Assembly: GCF_014898815.1 (NCBI RefSeq)
Contig: NW_026515540.1
Location: forward strand, 1,054,001 to 1,118,000
Length of the DNA: 64,000 nucleotides
Direction: 5' to 3'
Source: Panonychus citri
Lineage: Eukaryota > Arthropoda > Arachnida > Trombidiformes > Tetranychidae
Position 1 is the stretch's first letter, and the number at the start of each line of letters is the position of its first letter. A model generated the notes under the pieces. That model was not told where the DNA came from. It made no database searches and was given only the letters and a program-made list of their open reading frames with translations. This document shows, in pieces, positions 44,786 to 56,500 of the stretch. The position numbers were made by a program, and so were the translations under genes.

Positions 44786-44950
44786 GTAACAATTACAATG
44801 ATTTCCACTGAGTTGTAATAAGATTTTAACCTAGTTTTTTTCTTCTCTTTCACCATAGAATCAAGATGTTCACTATTGGAGTTTCATGTCTTCGTCATCA
44901 AATTGTCTCACTTTTATTATCCATTTTTATGAGCATAGAACTGTAATTTA

Positions 44951-45947
44951 TTAAACACCTGATTTTTGTTGATCAATTAAATTTTCATCGATATAATTTG
45001 ATTGAAATCGATCAAAAATTTATCAACCGGATTTCCACCAAAACTTGTTTACATCTCGAATTTTTCTAAAAACGTCAAAATCATTTCCTAGTAATTAAAT
45101 TCTGTAATTATGAATAAAATTTTGTCGTCAATAAACATTACAATCAAAACTAAATCATTTCAAGTTATACGATTGTTTATCAGTCAATGATTGATTAATC
45201 TACAACATCTAACAGGATGTGGGTTCTTTGTCGGATTAGTAATTCACTTTTCGGTTCATTTAAATGACAGAGAAAAACTTGTAAAGGTAAAAAATCGATC
45301 AAGATTTTGAATCGATTAAATTTCGAAAACGAAAATTAAGGAAATCAACTGGCTTAATTACAAAGAGAACAATTTAAAGTTGATAAGATCTTTGAATTGA
45401 TTAATTGTTGGTTAATTTAATCTAATTTTAGGTTTAAATGTCGAGTAAATGGATGAATTTTCAATAGAACATGAAAATCGAATTTTTCGATTTTTCGATT
45501 TGTCGATCAATCGTTGGCGAATCTTACAAAAGCTTCGCTTAATTTCAGAAACCTCTTCATCAGGAGATCATCTGCTCATTTACCTTAATTGTTTCTCTGG
45601 CTGTTAAATTGTTCTTTAGATATTTATCTCCATTTTAACCATTGATCTTGTTTTAATTAACTAATGTTACGGTAAAAGTGGACACACGGAAGAGACAACA
45701 ATTTGTGAGGAAATAAAAGTAAGTCCAATTTGTTTCTTCTCTGTTCTGTTTCATCTTCCATAGTGATTACATGGTCTTTTCTCAAGCATATTCCCTGTGT
45801 CACATCCTTTTCCTTATTGTTGTTTCACTTCGCAGATGTTGATTGTACAATTTATATTTAAAACAATCACAACAATTTACTTTCTATTGAGAATTTGTGT
45901 TTTATTGTTTTTCTTTTCCCTTGTTCCATTTCCAATCTCACAGAGTG
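44951..45947. other. Spacer and Rab3 5' UTR
   Basis: AT-rich spacer. A leader exon seems to end at 45718 (AAATAAAA before GTAAGT), and a 5' UTR intron runs to the acceptor CTCACAG ending at 45943, four bases before the Rab3 start codon. Confidence 0.5.
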
Positions 45948-46774
45948 ATGGCTGGAGGTTCAGATCCCAAATGGCAAAAAGATGCTGCTGATCAAAATTT
46001 TGATTACATGTTCAAAATTCTGATAATAGGTAATAGCTCTGTTGGTAAAACTTCATTCCTATTTCGCTATGCTGATGATCAATTTACTTCGGCATTTGTG
46101 TCCACCGTTGGCATAGATTTTAAAGTGAAAACCGTTTTCAGACAAGACAAACGTGTTAAACTACAAATTTGGGTAAGTGATTAATTGTTTCATCTGCACA
46201 TTGATAGGCTTAAATTTAATTTCTCTGTTTACCTTTACCAGGACACTGCTGGTCAAGAGCGTTACCGTACAATCACAACAGCTTATTACAGAGGTGCGAT
46301 GGGTTTCATTTTGATGTATGACGTTACAAATGAGGAATCATTTAACAGTGTCCATGATTGGTAAGAATTAGACGATCCTTATTGTTTCCTTAATTGTTTA
46401 TCCTAAATAATTTTGGTTTCTCTGTAATTTGTTTTTCATTTACTTGCATCACTCTTGTTAGGGTAACACAAATCCAACAATATTCTTGGGATAATGCACA
46501 AGTTATTCTTGTGGGCAACAAGTGTGACATGGAGGATGAACGAGTTGTTTCAACGGAACGAGGAAAACAATTGGCCGATCAATTAAGGTTGGAGTTTTTT
46601 GAATCCTCTGCCAAAGAAAATATTAATGTGAAAGCCGTTTTTGAACGCCTTGTGGATATTATTTGTGACAAAATGTCCGAAAGCCTGGACTCTGACCCGA
46701 CAATGGTTAATGCCTCCAAAGGAACTCGGCTCACCAATAATCCAATGCAAAGCAACCCGAGCTGTGCTTGTTGA
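45948..46774 (+). CDS. Rab3: Rab3 small GTPase
   Basis: This is a synaptic and secretory vesicle GTPase acting in regulated exocytosis. Exons are 45948-46172, 46242-46360 and 46462-46774 (657 bases, 218 residues; typical Rab3 is about 220). The N-terminus MAGGSDPKWQKDAADQNFDY is characteristic of Rab3. P-loop GNSSVGKTS, switch I with the effector motif FVSTVGIDFKVKTV, DTAGQERYRTITTAYYRGAM, NKCD and SAKE are intact. The C-terminal CAC is the double geranylgeranylation motif. Frame is kept through a Trp codon split at the second intron. A long (CT)n tract at 46820-46855 lies in the 3' UTR. Confidence 0.97.
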
Positions 46775-46824
46775 GCTCAACCTACTATTTAGATTAACAT
46801 TCTCTCTCTCCTTCTTCTTCTTCG

Positions 46825-46856
<32 letters not shown>

Positions 46857-49801
46857 ATCTTTCTTTCTTTCTCTTGTCATCTTGCCACACTTCTAGCTCT
46901 TAAATTCGGTCTCTCAATCAACTGTTCTAGTTTCTAAATGTCTAAAACCCGATCCCTCGTAGGATCTTTCTAATCAATCGTCAGAATTTAATCCAACTGA
47001 GAAAGTCTTCTACCATTTCAAAGGAAATTTTTCATTTGATTCATTTTAAGAGCTTGTCCTAAATTCATCAACAGTTACTTCTTTTCTTCCTGAACTTCTC
47101 CTTTCTCTTTTCCTCCATGTTATCATCATCACCAACCTCCTCATCATCATCACCTCCATCACCTATCCAATACCTTTACTCTGTCTTGATTAGTTGCTCT
47201 TGTCGTTATCGTTTTATTTTCTCAATCAACTCTCTTAGTGCTCTAAAATTGACAAATTTATTTGCTTTCTCTTGATCAAGATCCTGATTTTTTGATTAAG
47301 ATTTTATTTGATTTTTTTTTCGTTGTCCATTTAAAACTCAGCATTTTGTTTTCATTCATCTATTTCATATCATCGTTAACAATGATAACAATGAGAGCTA
47401 CTTTAATTACCATCACTAACTACAATTAGAATTTATGATTTCTCATCCTAATCTCCAATTGACCAATTGTTAACAAAGATAAACACAGAAACAAATCAAG
47501 TACATTCCAACTAATTAACAGTAACAATTAGAATCTTTTTGCTTAAATTGTTAATCAAAAGCAAATCACTTTAACTTGTGTTTAATCAAAAATGAAACAA
47601 AAAGACAAAAATTTGATTGATTTAATTACCATTAAGATAATCAAACTTTTGTATTGGTTTTCTCGTGTTTATCATTTGTTACTCTCATCCGAAAACAATT
47701 CAATCAGTTAATCACTCTGACACTTTTATTATAATCTATTTTTTTCTTGTTGGTTAATTACTGTTTATTATTTTTTTTGTTATAATTACATTTAATTGTT
47801 TACTTTTTATTATTTTTGCTGCCAAATGATTTAAGTTTAAACAGCAACTTCCAGCAACACGATATCAACAACAAGTGATTAATCAACAATTATCACCATC
47901 ATCATAATCATCGTTGGTCATTCAAACAATTTAAAAGATGATGATTACAATGATGATTTGAAGACCATTAATTTTATGTCAAATATAATTAATATATTGC
48001 AATTTGTTAGAAAAGAGAGAGAAAGAAATGAAATTGTGTGTAATTGATTTAATTTAATCTTTTTTTGCCCTCACAATTAACTCTGTTCAAATTAACTTAA
48101 CTGTGCGTTTCTCTGTCTCTTTAACAGTTTAATTAACTAATCATGTAATACTAATCAACCAAATCAATTGTCAACCCACAAGTTCACATATTGGCCTTTG
48201 TTTTTTTTTCTTCTTGTTAATCAATCATATGTTTAATCCTTGTCGCTTTTAATTTTCTCATTGATTCCATCCCAAGCAATTAATCAGAAAATTAATTCTA
48301 CTCCTTGAGAATCACCAAGAGAAAATCAAAAAGAAAAGTTAAATTAAACAATTTAGTTAATCGTCAGTTGTGAGGTTAGAAAACTATTGAAAAAAAAAGA
48401 CAAATGAATTACAAATGATCGGGAGAACGAAGTTAATTAATTATTTAAACTAATTAATAATAAATGTATTTAGTGAAAGTTAATTGTGATCTAATGCCAA
48501 TTATAAATATATCAGGTTTTTCTTTGGTTTCAATTTGAAACTCAAAGAGAAACAATTAACAAATTAACATGGAAATTGAATCTTTCATTAGATTTAACAA
48601 TGTCTTTCTTAATCAACCTAATTAACTAAATTTCTTTTTTTCAATTGATTATTTAAACAATTAACTGATAGGAAACTTTTCTTTCAATTATCATTTGTAA
48701 TTAACTTTAACTGGTAAATGATAATGATGGTAATTCATTGATAATACTCATTGTTATTATTGTCCAATTGTGATTGTTTGATTTTCTGATTTCCCATTAA
48801 TTGTAAAACATTGTTTTTAATTGTAACACAAAAGTTAATCAAATTTGAAATTGTCAGCACACAATTAAAATAACACTAATAACAACAAATGATTATATTG
48901 ATCAATTGTTCAATAATTAATTAACCAACGATCTAAATTCTAATTGGGAGAGAAATTTGTTTATTTCTATTCAAAGGTCTATTAATTAATTACATTATCG
49001 AAAGTTAATTAATGATGAAAAAGAAACTAATTAATTTTGTTTTCGTTTTATTTTTAGATTTTAAGTTGATCGATTTCTCTTTTTTTTTGCAAATCATTAA
49101 TTCACTTCAATCTTCTTATTATTCATTTGCTAATTCGATGAAGAGAATTGTTCAATCGATAACATTAGAACTAATTAGTACACAGATTATAATCAAATCG
49201 CAATTAAAATTATCACAATTGTAAATAAATCGAGAGGATTAATCTTAATCTAATCTTTAATCTCTGTCTTGATAACAAGTCTTATTTAATTAACTTGATC
49301 TTCTAATGAATAGTCTATCAAAATCCATAACGATCTTTGATGTTATTGATTAGTAAAATTTATCTAAAATCGTTTATAATTAAAGTCCAATCATGATTAA
49401 TGATACAATTCAATCAACTTTTCCAGAGAATTGTTGGTATTTTAATAAACAATACCACCAAATTATCTTTAATTGTTTCGGTTATAATTATAATCGACTG
49501 TACAAACGAATTCACTTCAGATTAACTATTATTTAGTCACAATTAAATTTAATTGTCGAAACTCAGATATCGATAGAATCGAATAATTTTCTATTTTTAT
49601 TTCGTTGATAAAATTGCATAAAAACATTTTTAGTAGTCAAAAAAAAATATATTACAATTGAAAAATTTTAGAATCGAAAAGACTTTTACAAATTTAAGAG
49701 ACTCTGTGATTAATAACAAGTAGAATTGTCATTATCAATTCCAGAAATCGCTCTTCTCGAGATAAACTAGACGGACGATTCTTAATATCGAATTAGTTTG
49801 A
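46775..49801. other. Rab3 3' region and intergenic DNA
   Basis: A CT microsatellite lies at 46820-46855. No gene is recognised. About 48200-48650 is one arm of an inverted duplication with 59721-60165, annotated separately. 49300-49600 resembles 59510-59690 and 60170-60440 in direct orientation. Confidence 0.45.
48200..48650. repeat. Inverted duplication, left member
   Basis: From TTTTTTTTCTTCTTGTTAAT near 48210 to TCAATTGATTATTTAAACAA near 48660, the sequence is the near-exact reverse complement of 59721-60165, including non-repetitive stretches such as GATCGGGAGAACGAAG. The two lie 11 kb apart and flank the CABIN1-like copies X and Y. No ORF. Confidence 0.85.
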
Positions 49802-52790
49802 TTAATTGACCAGATGATCTAGCGAAAGAGATAAAAACTCTCCATAGAAAGGACAAGTTTCTTTATTTCCTAGATATTCATGAACCGAGTTAATAAAATC
49901 GATAACTTTCCATTCATCCATGTTATCAAGTCGCATCTCGTTTATGAATGCTTGTAGAATACAAGTCCAGGCCTTTGCATTATAATCCTCGGTTCCTCTT
50001 CTTAACAATTTGATGGCCAATTCCCGACCAATAGATGTTCCATCACCATTCTTTAGATAATATAGTAATAGGTTCAGCAATCGATCAGTTAATTGTTTAC
50101 ATTGAGCAATAATTTCGATACCTCGTTTCCGATATTGTGATGACTGGATCACTTGACAAAGGTAGTTGTCTTCTTGTTCAGAGAGTTCAGATTTAGATGC
50201 CAATAGTTCAACAATTTCATCGTATCGATGTTGATCTAATAATGTGTCCAAATTATTTTCGTTCATCTTGTTTATCATCGATCTAAGGAAAAATGAGGTG
50301 TAAACAGTTTGATTTGCTGCTTGAACTGATTTCAGTTTAGATTTGGTAAACATTTCATTTGCCATTAGAAGATAATCAACTTTGGATTCTTTGATTCCTC
50401 GTAGAGTCAAAAGACGAATGAAAAATTTATCATAATCGTTGGTATCGAATAAATCTTGTAGATATGGAATCGATTCAGTTAGAAATATTGCTTCGGATTT
50501 ATCGAACTGAACTTCATTAGCAATCAAGATCAATTTTGTTTTGTTAACACTTATATCTTCAACAGAGCACGTTAAAGGTGTTGGTAACGGATACCATTTT
50601 CGATAAATTCTGTAAAGCTCCATGAAATTAGAAGGTAATTTGATTGCAGTAGACTCGTTTGCTATTTCATAGAGAAGATCAGTAATGAGCTGATAGATTT
50701 GTTTTCCTTTTGAGACGAATGGTATTTGTTTCGAGCGGAAACGGGTTAAAATTAAATGTTCCACTTGAGCTTCGTTTTGTGTTTGTACCTGTAACTCCTC
50801 TTCTTGGACTATTTGAGGGTTAAAATACTTTCAGGGAAAATTGAGAATACCTTTTTGTACATATTGTCGACTTTTGGATCTTTTGGCTGTGAATCTTCAA
50901 CTGGTTTTCGCTTTGCTGATGGATTATGACTTGATTCTTGGCTCTTTCGTTTATGATTTTGGTTTTCTTTGGAAGAGATCGACCCGTTACTCGTAGAGGC
51001 ATTGGAACGGAAATTGACTGTGATTTTCAATGTTATTAAAGCACTTAAATTGAGTTTTTGTTTAACCATTTCACTATTGACGTCTATTAAAGCTGAAATT
51101 AGGGCTTTTAATGATGAAAGTGTTTCTGAATTAAGGTCTAATTGCAAAGATTTTCGAACACTTTCTTTTTGTGTTTCAGTCTTTTTGTCCATCACGAAGT
51201 TGTTTCATCTTTTGAGTTCGTCTAAAATTTTTGTTTTTCTTGTCAAATCATCTTCGGAACTACAATCGAGTAGATAATCAAGACCAACAGGTATTTCTGA
51301 TTTTAAAGTTGGTGTTGATTTCAAAATCTCTGATATTAAAACACGAGCTTTGAAGTAATTACAATCTGCAGTCAAACCTTTGATTGCGAGCTTAAGACAA
51401 TTACTGTTATCATTGAAAATGAAGTAAAGACCCATTAAAGTGTCAAGAACAATCCAATTGGTCGGACTGATTCGATGAGCTTCTTCAAAACAAACTCGAG
51501 CGACGCGAAAATCAGACTGATTAAGAGCTCGTTTACCAGTTTCAACCAATAGAGTTACATCACCACCAGCGATTGATGAGCAATCGAGAAAATAATCCAG
51601 ATTATTTTGCGAGAGTTTACATTCAGTCTTAAGGTCGTGAACTTTTTTCATGAGATTGTTTTGTTCACAGTAACAAGATGGAGCTCTACAGATATTCTGG
51701 TGCAAAAGTTGTTCTTTGATTAAGTCGTAAGTTAATTTGAGTAAATTATCAGGAAAAAAAGGACCATGATTAAGCTTCCAGTTCCGTGGACCAGGAACCA
51801 ACTCGCGAAAAGCTCTTTCAGATTCTTTAGCCCAATCTACATCCGATTTGGTTAATTCAGGAATAACATACGATTTCACTATCTCTTCGACCCATAACTT
51901 TAATTTCGAGTCTGCAAGCTTATTGTTAAGCTTATTCGACTTGATGAGATCGATTATTCCAAATTTATCACTGCGATTCAATTGATTCGAAAATTGTTTT
52001 AATTTGTCCACTTCCGCTCGCAAAGAATCAATTTTGACCTTGTTAGCACTCAAGTAACTTTCTAATTTACTTCTCATGTGACCGATTCCTTTATTGAATT
52101 CGGCCTTTTCGTTTTCTATCTCGATCGTATAATCTTTCAATTTTCTGTTCAACAGATCCAATCGCTTTTGTAAATTATCAAGATGAATTTTTAAATTGTT
52201 GGCTATGTTGTCGGTATTATTGTTGTCATCGTTTAGCTCAATTTTCACTAAAGTAGATGAATTATTATCCTTTTTGCATGAAGCACAGAAAAACTCATTA
52301 GTTTTGAAGTCCACATATCGACCGATGAAATTTTTACACTTGGAACATGGTTGATAATCTGAGTCCGAATCGAGTATCACAACACAACATCTTTTTGATG
52401 GTAAAACTGTTCTGTGAAATTTAAGTAAATGAGCCTCACAAAAATCTTTGTTTCCACACGAACAACGGTAAATGGCTTGACGGTTGCAAATGGAAGTATC
52501 TTCACATCTTTTCCTTTCAATGGCTTTGAGATAATCAGTTTCGACTAGTTCAGATTTACACAGGACACACGAAAGATTTTCTTGCTCACACTTATAACAA
52601 AAAGTCTTCAAACATTTATGAATATAAAAAACTTCACTTTGGTCGTGGCCACAGTCCAACTTGGCGATCGATTGATTACTTGCTACCTGGAGGGGATAAA
52701 GAGATTCAAATGTTTGAATTGAGCGAAAGGTCAGTTAAACGATAATAAGAGAAAGGCTAACAACTAAGACTTAATACTCACTTTTGCCAT
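49802..52790 (-). pseudogene. CABIN1-like gene with TRIM-type N-terminus, copy X (broken)
   Basis: The first exon 52782-52790 encodes only Met-Ala-Lys and splices to an exon from 52686. Order: degenerate RING-like cluster (CGHDQSEVFYIHKCLKTFC, CVLC), B-box-like cluster (RQAIYRCSCGNKDFCEAH), a further CxxCxxC/CxxC knuckle, a coiled coil (KRLDLLNRKLKDYTIEIENE), then CABIN1-like helical repeats (ARVCFEEAHRISPTNW). Compared with copy Y there is a one-base loss creating TGA at 51205-51207. A second frameshift lies near 50818 (ILTLK-stop, with the correct frame resuming as VQEEELQVQTQ). At HEYLGNKE...LDHLVN the gene stops and similarity ends at about 49795, so all C-terminal CABIN1 sequence is missing. 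It is most likely a 3'-truncated pseudogene. Confidence 0.75.
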
Positions 52791-53574
52791 GAAGATCAAA
52801 GGTAAAGATGATCCAAAAATCAACTGTATTTAGAGAAAGTGACACAATAAATGGTTAGAATTCACATTCAAAGACCAGATGATTACAATTAAAAATAAAA
52901 AACTCGATACAATTTCCTTTCTAACCGAAGGTTCATTTATTTTATCTGTTCACTTAATTGTTATAATCAAGTTTTTCGAACCACTGGTTTAAGTGCATAA
53001 ATTATCTATTGGAAATGTTAGTTTGATAAAATTAAACATTTCTATCAGTTCTCTCACGATAAAAAAACTCGAAAATTTTAGCTTATAAACAAGTTAATAT
53101 AATGTTAATTTATTAACTATTGATAACTAGAAATTAATGAGACAAACTTTGTGATCAATTATAAACATTTCAACTTTTTTAATTCTTTCACGTTGAATGT
53201 TTGTTGATACTTGAGGAACATTATTATTGATTTAACGAAAATAAATGATTAAAATTTTTAGAAAATGATCAAAACAAAACAAATTGAGTAAAATTATTTC
53301 GTTAATGTAATTTTATGACAATCTTTTAGCCACAAACAGAGTATTTATATTGAAAAAAATTCAGTTCAGTGGATAATCATGAGAATAGAAAAAGATATGG
53401 GAATTTTGTTTTGATAAATTATCGAAATGAAAAATAGTGATTAATAAATTTTTAAAAGTTCGCATATTAATAATTGCCATGTACAGGGATGGAAAGATGA
53501 GATTTGAGCCAAATTAGATCATTGATTTCTTCAATACTAATCATGCCGAAACAATTATTTTTTAGATGGAAAAT
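52791..53574. other. Spacer between copies Y and X
   Basis: AT-rich, no ORF. It presumably contains the 3' end of copy Y and the promoter of copy X. A similar leader (AGAGAAAGTGTCACAATAAA) occurs near 52830 and 62155. Confidence 0.45.
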
Positions 53575-56500
53575 TTAAATCTGAGCAGAAAGTCTATCAA
53601 CTCGTATAGTTAACGTTCTAAGCAGGCTAAAATTATCACTCCAGGTCTGTAGATCGAGAAATTTTTTAGCATATTGTTCATAGATCGGATGTCCCATTAA
53701 TTTGTGCCGTATTTCCCTTAAATCGTATCCAATCGATTTTAAATTGTTATGGTTTCCTTTCGCCTCTACAATTCGACTCTCGTAAATACTGAGACAATGT
53801 TCCAATGCTTTTTTCCCAAGATTTTCCCGGTCGGTATCACGAAAATATCCTTCGCAACTCAATTCTGAGCTCAAAAGTATTGCGATTCGCAATAATTGTT
53901 CAGCATCACCCAAATTGTTGTTGACGTTAATCAATAACTGAGTTGATCGAACCATGTGCGTATAGAAACTTCCTGACCTCTCAATAATATTGTTTGATAT
54001 CTTCACGATTCCATGGAATGTAGAATAATATTTATTAAAGGGAAAAGTCCTGAAATTGTAAAAAAATTTACTGTATCAGTTGAACTTTCTTCATCTAGTA
54101 TGGAGCTTGGGAAACGAGCTGGCAGTTCAAATGACTCGGTGAGTATCTTTCGAGCGAATCGAGGATCGTTAGATAGAAAATAATGATAAGCCATTCGATA
54201 GAGTGACTTGTAATGACTGCAACTTTGAGTACATTGTAAGTTTCTATGCATCGCCTCCAGACACATTTGTACAATTTCCATAAATAATTGTCTACTTTTA
54301 ATTTCCATCGAAACCAAATCGGGTTTAACCTCTTCGGCGCCTTCAATGACCTCATTTTCGATCTCTAGTTCGTCGCTGGGCACAAACCCACCAAAGGTTT
54401 TGCCCTTTTTCGCACGAGATAAAAACACCAGCATTTGTGATAATACTCTTGCTGGCAGAGTTTTATGTCTATAAATATACTTGAGGACACAAGCGTGAAT
54501 CCGATAGTGAATTTCAATTCCAAAACGACTGCGAGAATGTTCAATTGAGGTCATATGAAACTTAAATAATTCATAATATCGAAGTGCTTGTAAGATGTTA
54601 CTTCTTTCAGCGATTTTTCCTAAGAAATAATAATTCATCCAAATTGTATCACAATCGCCAGAATTAATGGCCGATTCAAAGCAATCTCGAGCTCGATCCA
54701 AGAATCGCTTTCGTTGTTTTTTCATTTCTTCTTTTTGTGAATTCTCCAAAGCAGGTCCAAATTTCATGACTCGAGAAATATAACTCGAAATATAATAAGC
54801 GAACTTTCCATATTCGAACCATACCTTGGATTCGCTCTTTTTCAGCCGAACCGCTTCATTGAAACATCGTAACACTTTTTCTCCCAAGAGCAAAACTTCA
54901 TCAGTAGATGAGTAGAAAACTCGACCATTCTGTTTGAAAGAAATTCGAGATTGATTATAATGAATAGAAAATCGGACATTTTTAATGGATGAAAAATTTG
55001 ACATGTAAAATATTTACGAAACTAAACTTTAATTTGATTACTTACAGAGCAAAAATATTCATCACTGAACTTTATTAGTACGAGAGCACAGCCAACCCAT
55101 GAATTAAATCGATCGCGATTTAAGGTTAAATCACGAATGTAAAATTCTATGGCTTTACTATTGATTAGATAGATAACATTAGAGATCATATTAAACTTGC
55201 AAATGGTTAATTGATTTACAGATAAATAAATTTAAATGAATTTACTTACTTGAGATCATTGTTTTTGAAGTAATAATCAGCTAAGTAATAGTAAATATCT
55301 TGAGTAATATGATGTTTGGGAATATTTGTTGAAGGCTCAATTTGTTTTCCATGATCAATGAATTCATTCAACAAATGAACATAATTTTCGGGGTTCAAAT
55401 TATCGGGAATCATTGTTAGAACAGATCGAAAAAACTTCTCAGTATTTGAATCGATCGAATCACCTCTTTCACTGTCAAAATTGGGTATTTTTCTTGGAGT
55501 ATAATGACTGTAAATCAGGCCAATGTTTTCCCAACGTAGACTAACCCCCGCTCCTTGATGAGCTGACAGGAAGCTACATTCTAATTGTTTGTAAAAACAA
55601 CCAAGACAGTTTTGGATTAATTTCTCTCTCTTGTAATTTGATTGATGGATCAAGTAGTCGAGTGATAGAGATAAAAACTCTCCATTGGAATCACAACAAG
55701 CTTCTTTATTCCCAAGATATTCATGGACCGAGTTGATCAAATCAACAACTTTTCTTCACCCGTATTACCAAGTCGCATCTCGTTTATGAATGTTTGTAGA
55801 ATACAAGTCCAGGCCATTGCATTGTAATCTTCGGTCCCTAATTTTAGCAATTTGATTGCTAATTCTCGATCAATAGATGATCCATCACCATTCTTTAGAT
55901 AATATAGTAATCGGTTTAGCAATCGATCAGTTAATTGTTTACTTTTAGCAATAATTTCGATCCCTCGTTTCCATTGTTGTGATGATTGGATGGCTTGATA
56001 GAGATACTCTTCTTCTTGTTCAGAGAGTTCAGATTTAGATGCCAATAGTTCAACAATTTCCTCGTGTCGATGTTGATCTAATAATGTGTCCAAATTATTT
56101 TCGTTCATCTTGTTTATCATTGATCTAACAGAAAATGAGGTGTAAACAGTTTGATTTGCTGCTTGAACTGATTTCAGTTTAGATTTGGTAAACATTTCAT
56201 TTGCCATTAGAAGATAATCAACTTTGGATTCTTTGATTCCTCGTAGAGTCAAAAGACGAATGAAAAATTTATCATAATCGTTGGTATCGAATAAATCTCG
56301 GAAATATGGAATCGATTCAGTTAGAAATATTGCTTCGGATTTATCGAACTGAACTTCATTAGCAATCAAGATCAATTCAACATCAATATCTTCAACAGAG
56401 CACGTTAAAGGTGTCGGTAACGGATACCATGTTCGATAAATTCTGTAAAGCTCCATGAAATTAGAAGGTAATTTGATTGCAGTAGAGCCGTTTGCTATTT

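Larger units (their letters stand above)
41840..44950 (+). ncRNA. snoRNA host gene, copy 2 (UHG/GAS5-type)
   Basis: This is the paralogue of the host gene at 18541-22440 in the same orientation. The first exon ends at 41913. Others are 42086-42142, 42332-42344 (13 nt), 42535-42584, 42752-42805, 42982-43012, 43230-43247 (18 nt), 43436-43498, 43714-43754, 43920-43962, 44163-44206, 44390-44432, 44615-44656, and a last one from 44859. Introns carry thirteen snoRNA candidates. Blocks 42130-42725 and 43045-43665 are nearly identical to copy 1. Most exons outside these blocks, and the introns after 43665, have diverged or been replaced. The exon with the AACCACGTGGTT palindrome is kept. No long ORF spans the exons. 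Confidence 0.8.

Noticed and set aside
49012..49224. 70-codon plus frame
   Set aside because: AT-driven frame with no motif, next to repeated intergenic sequence.
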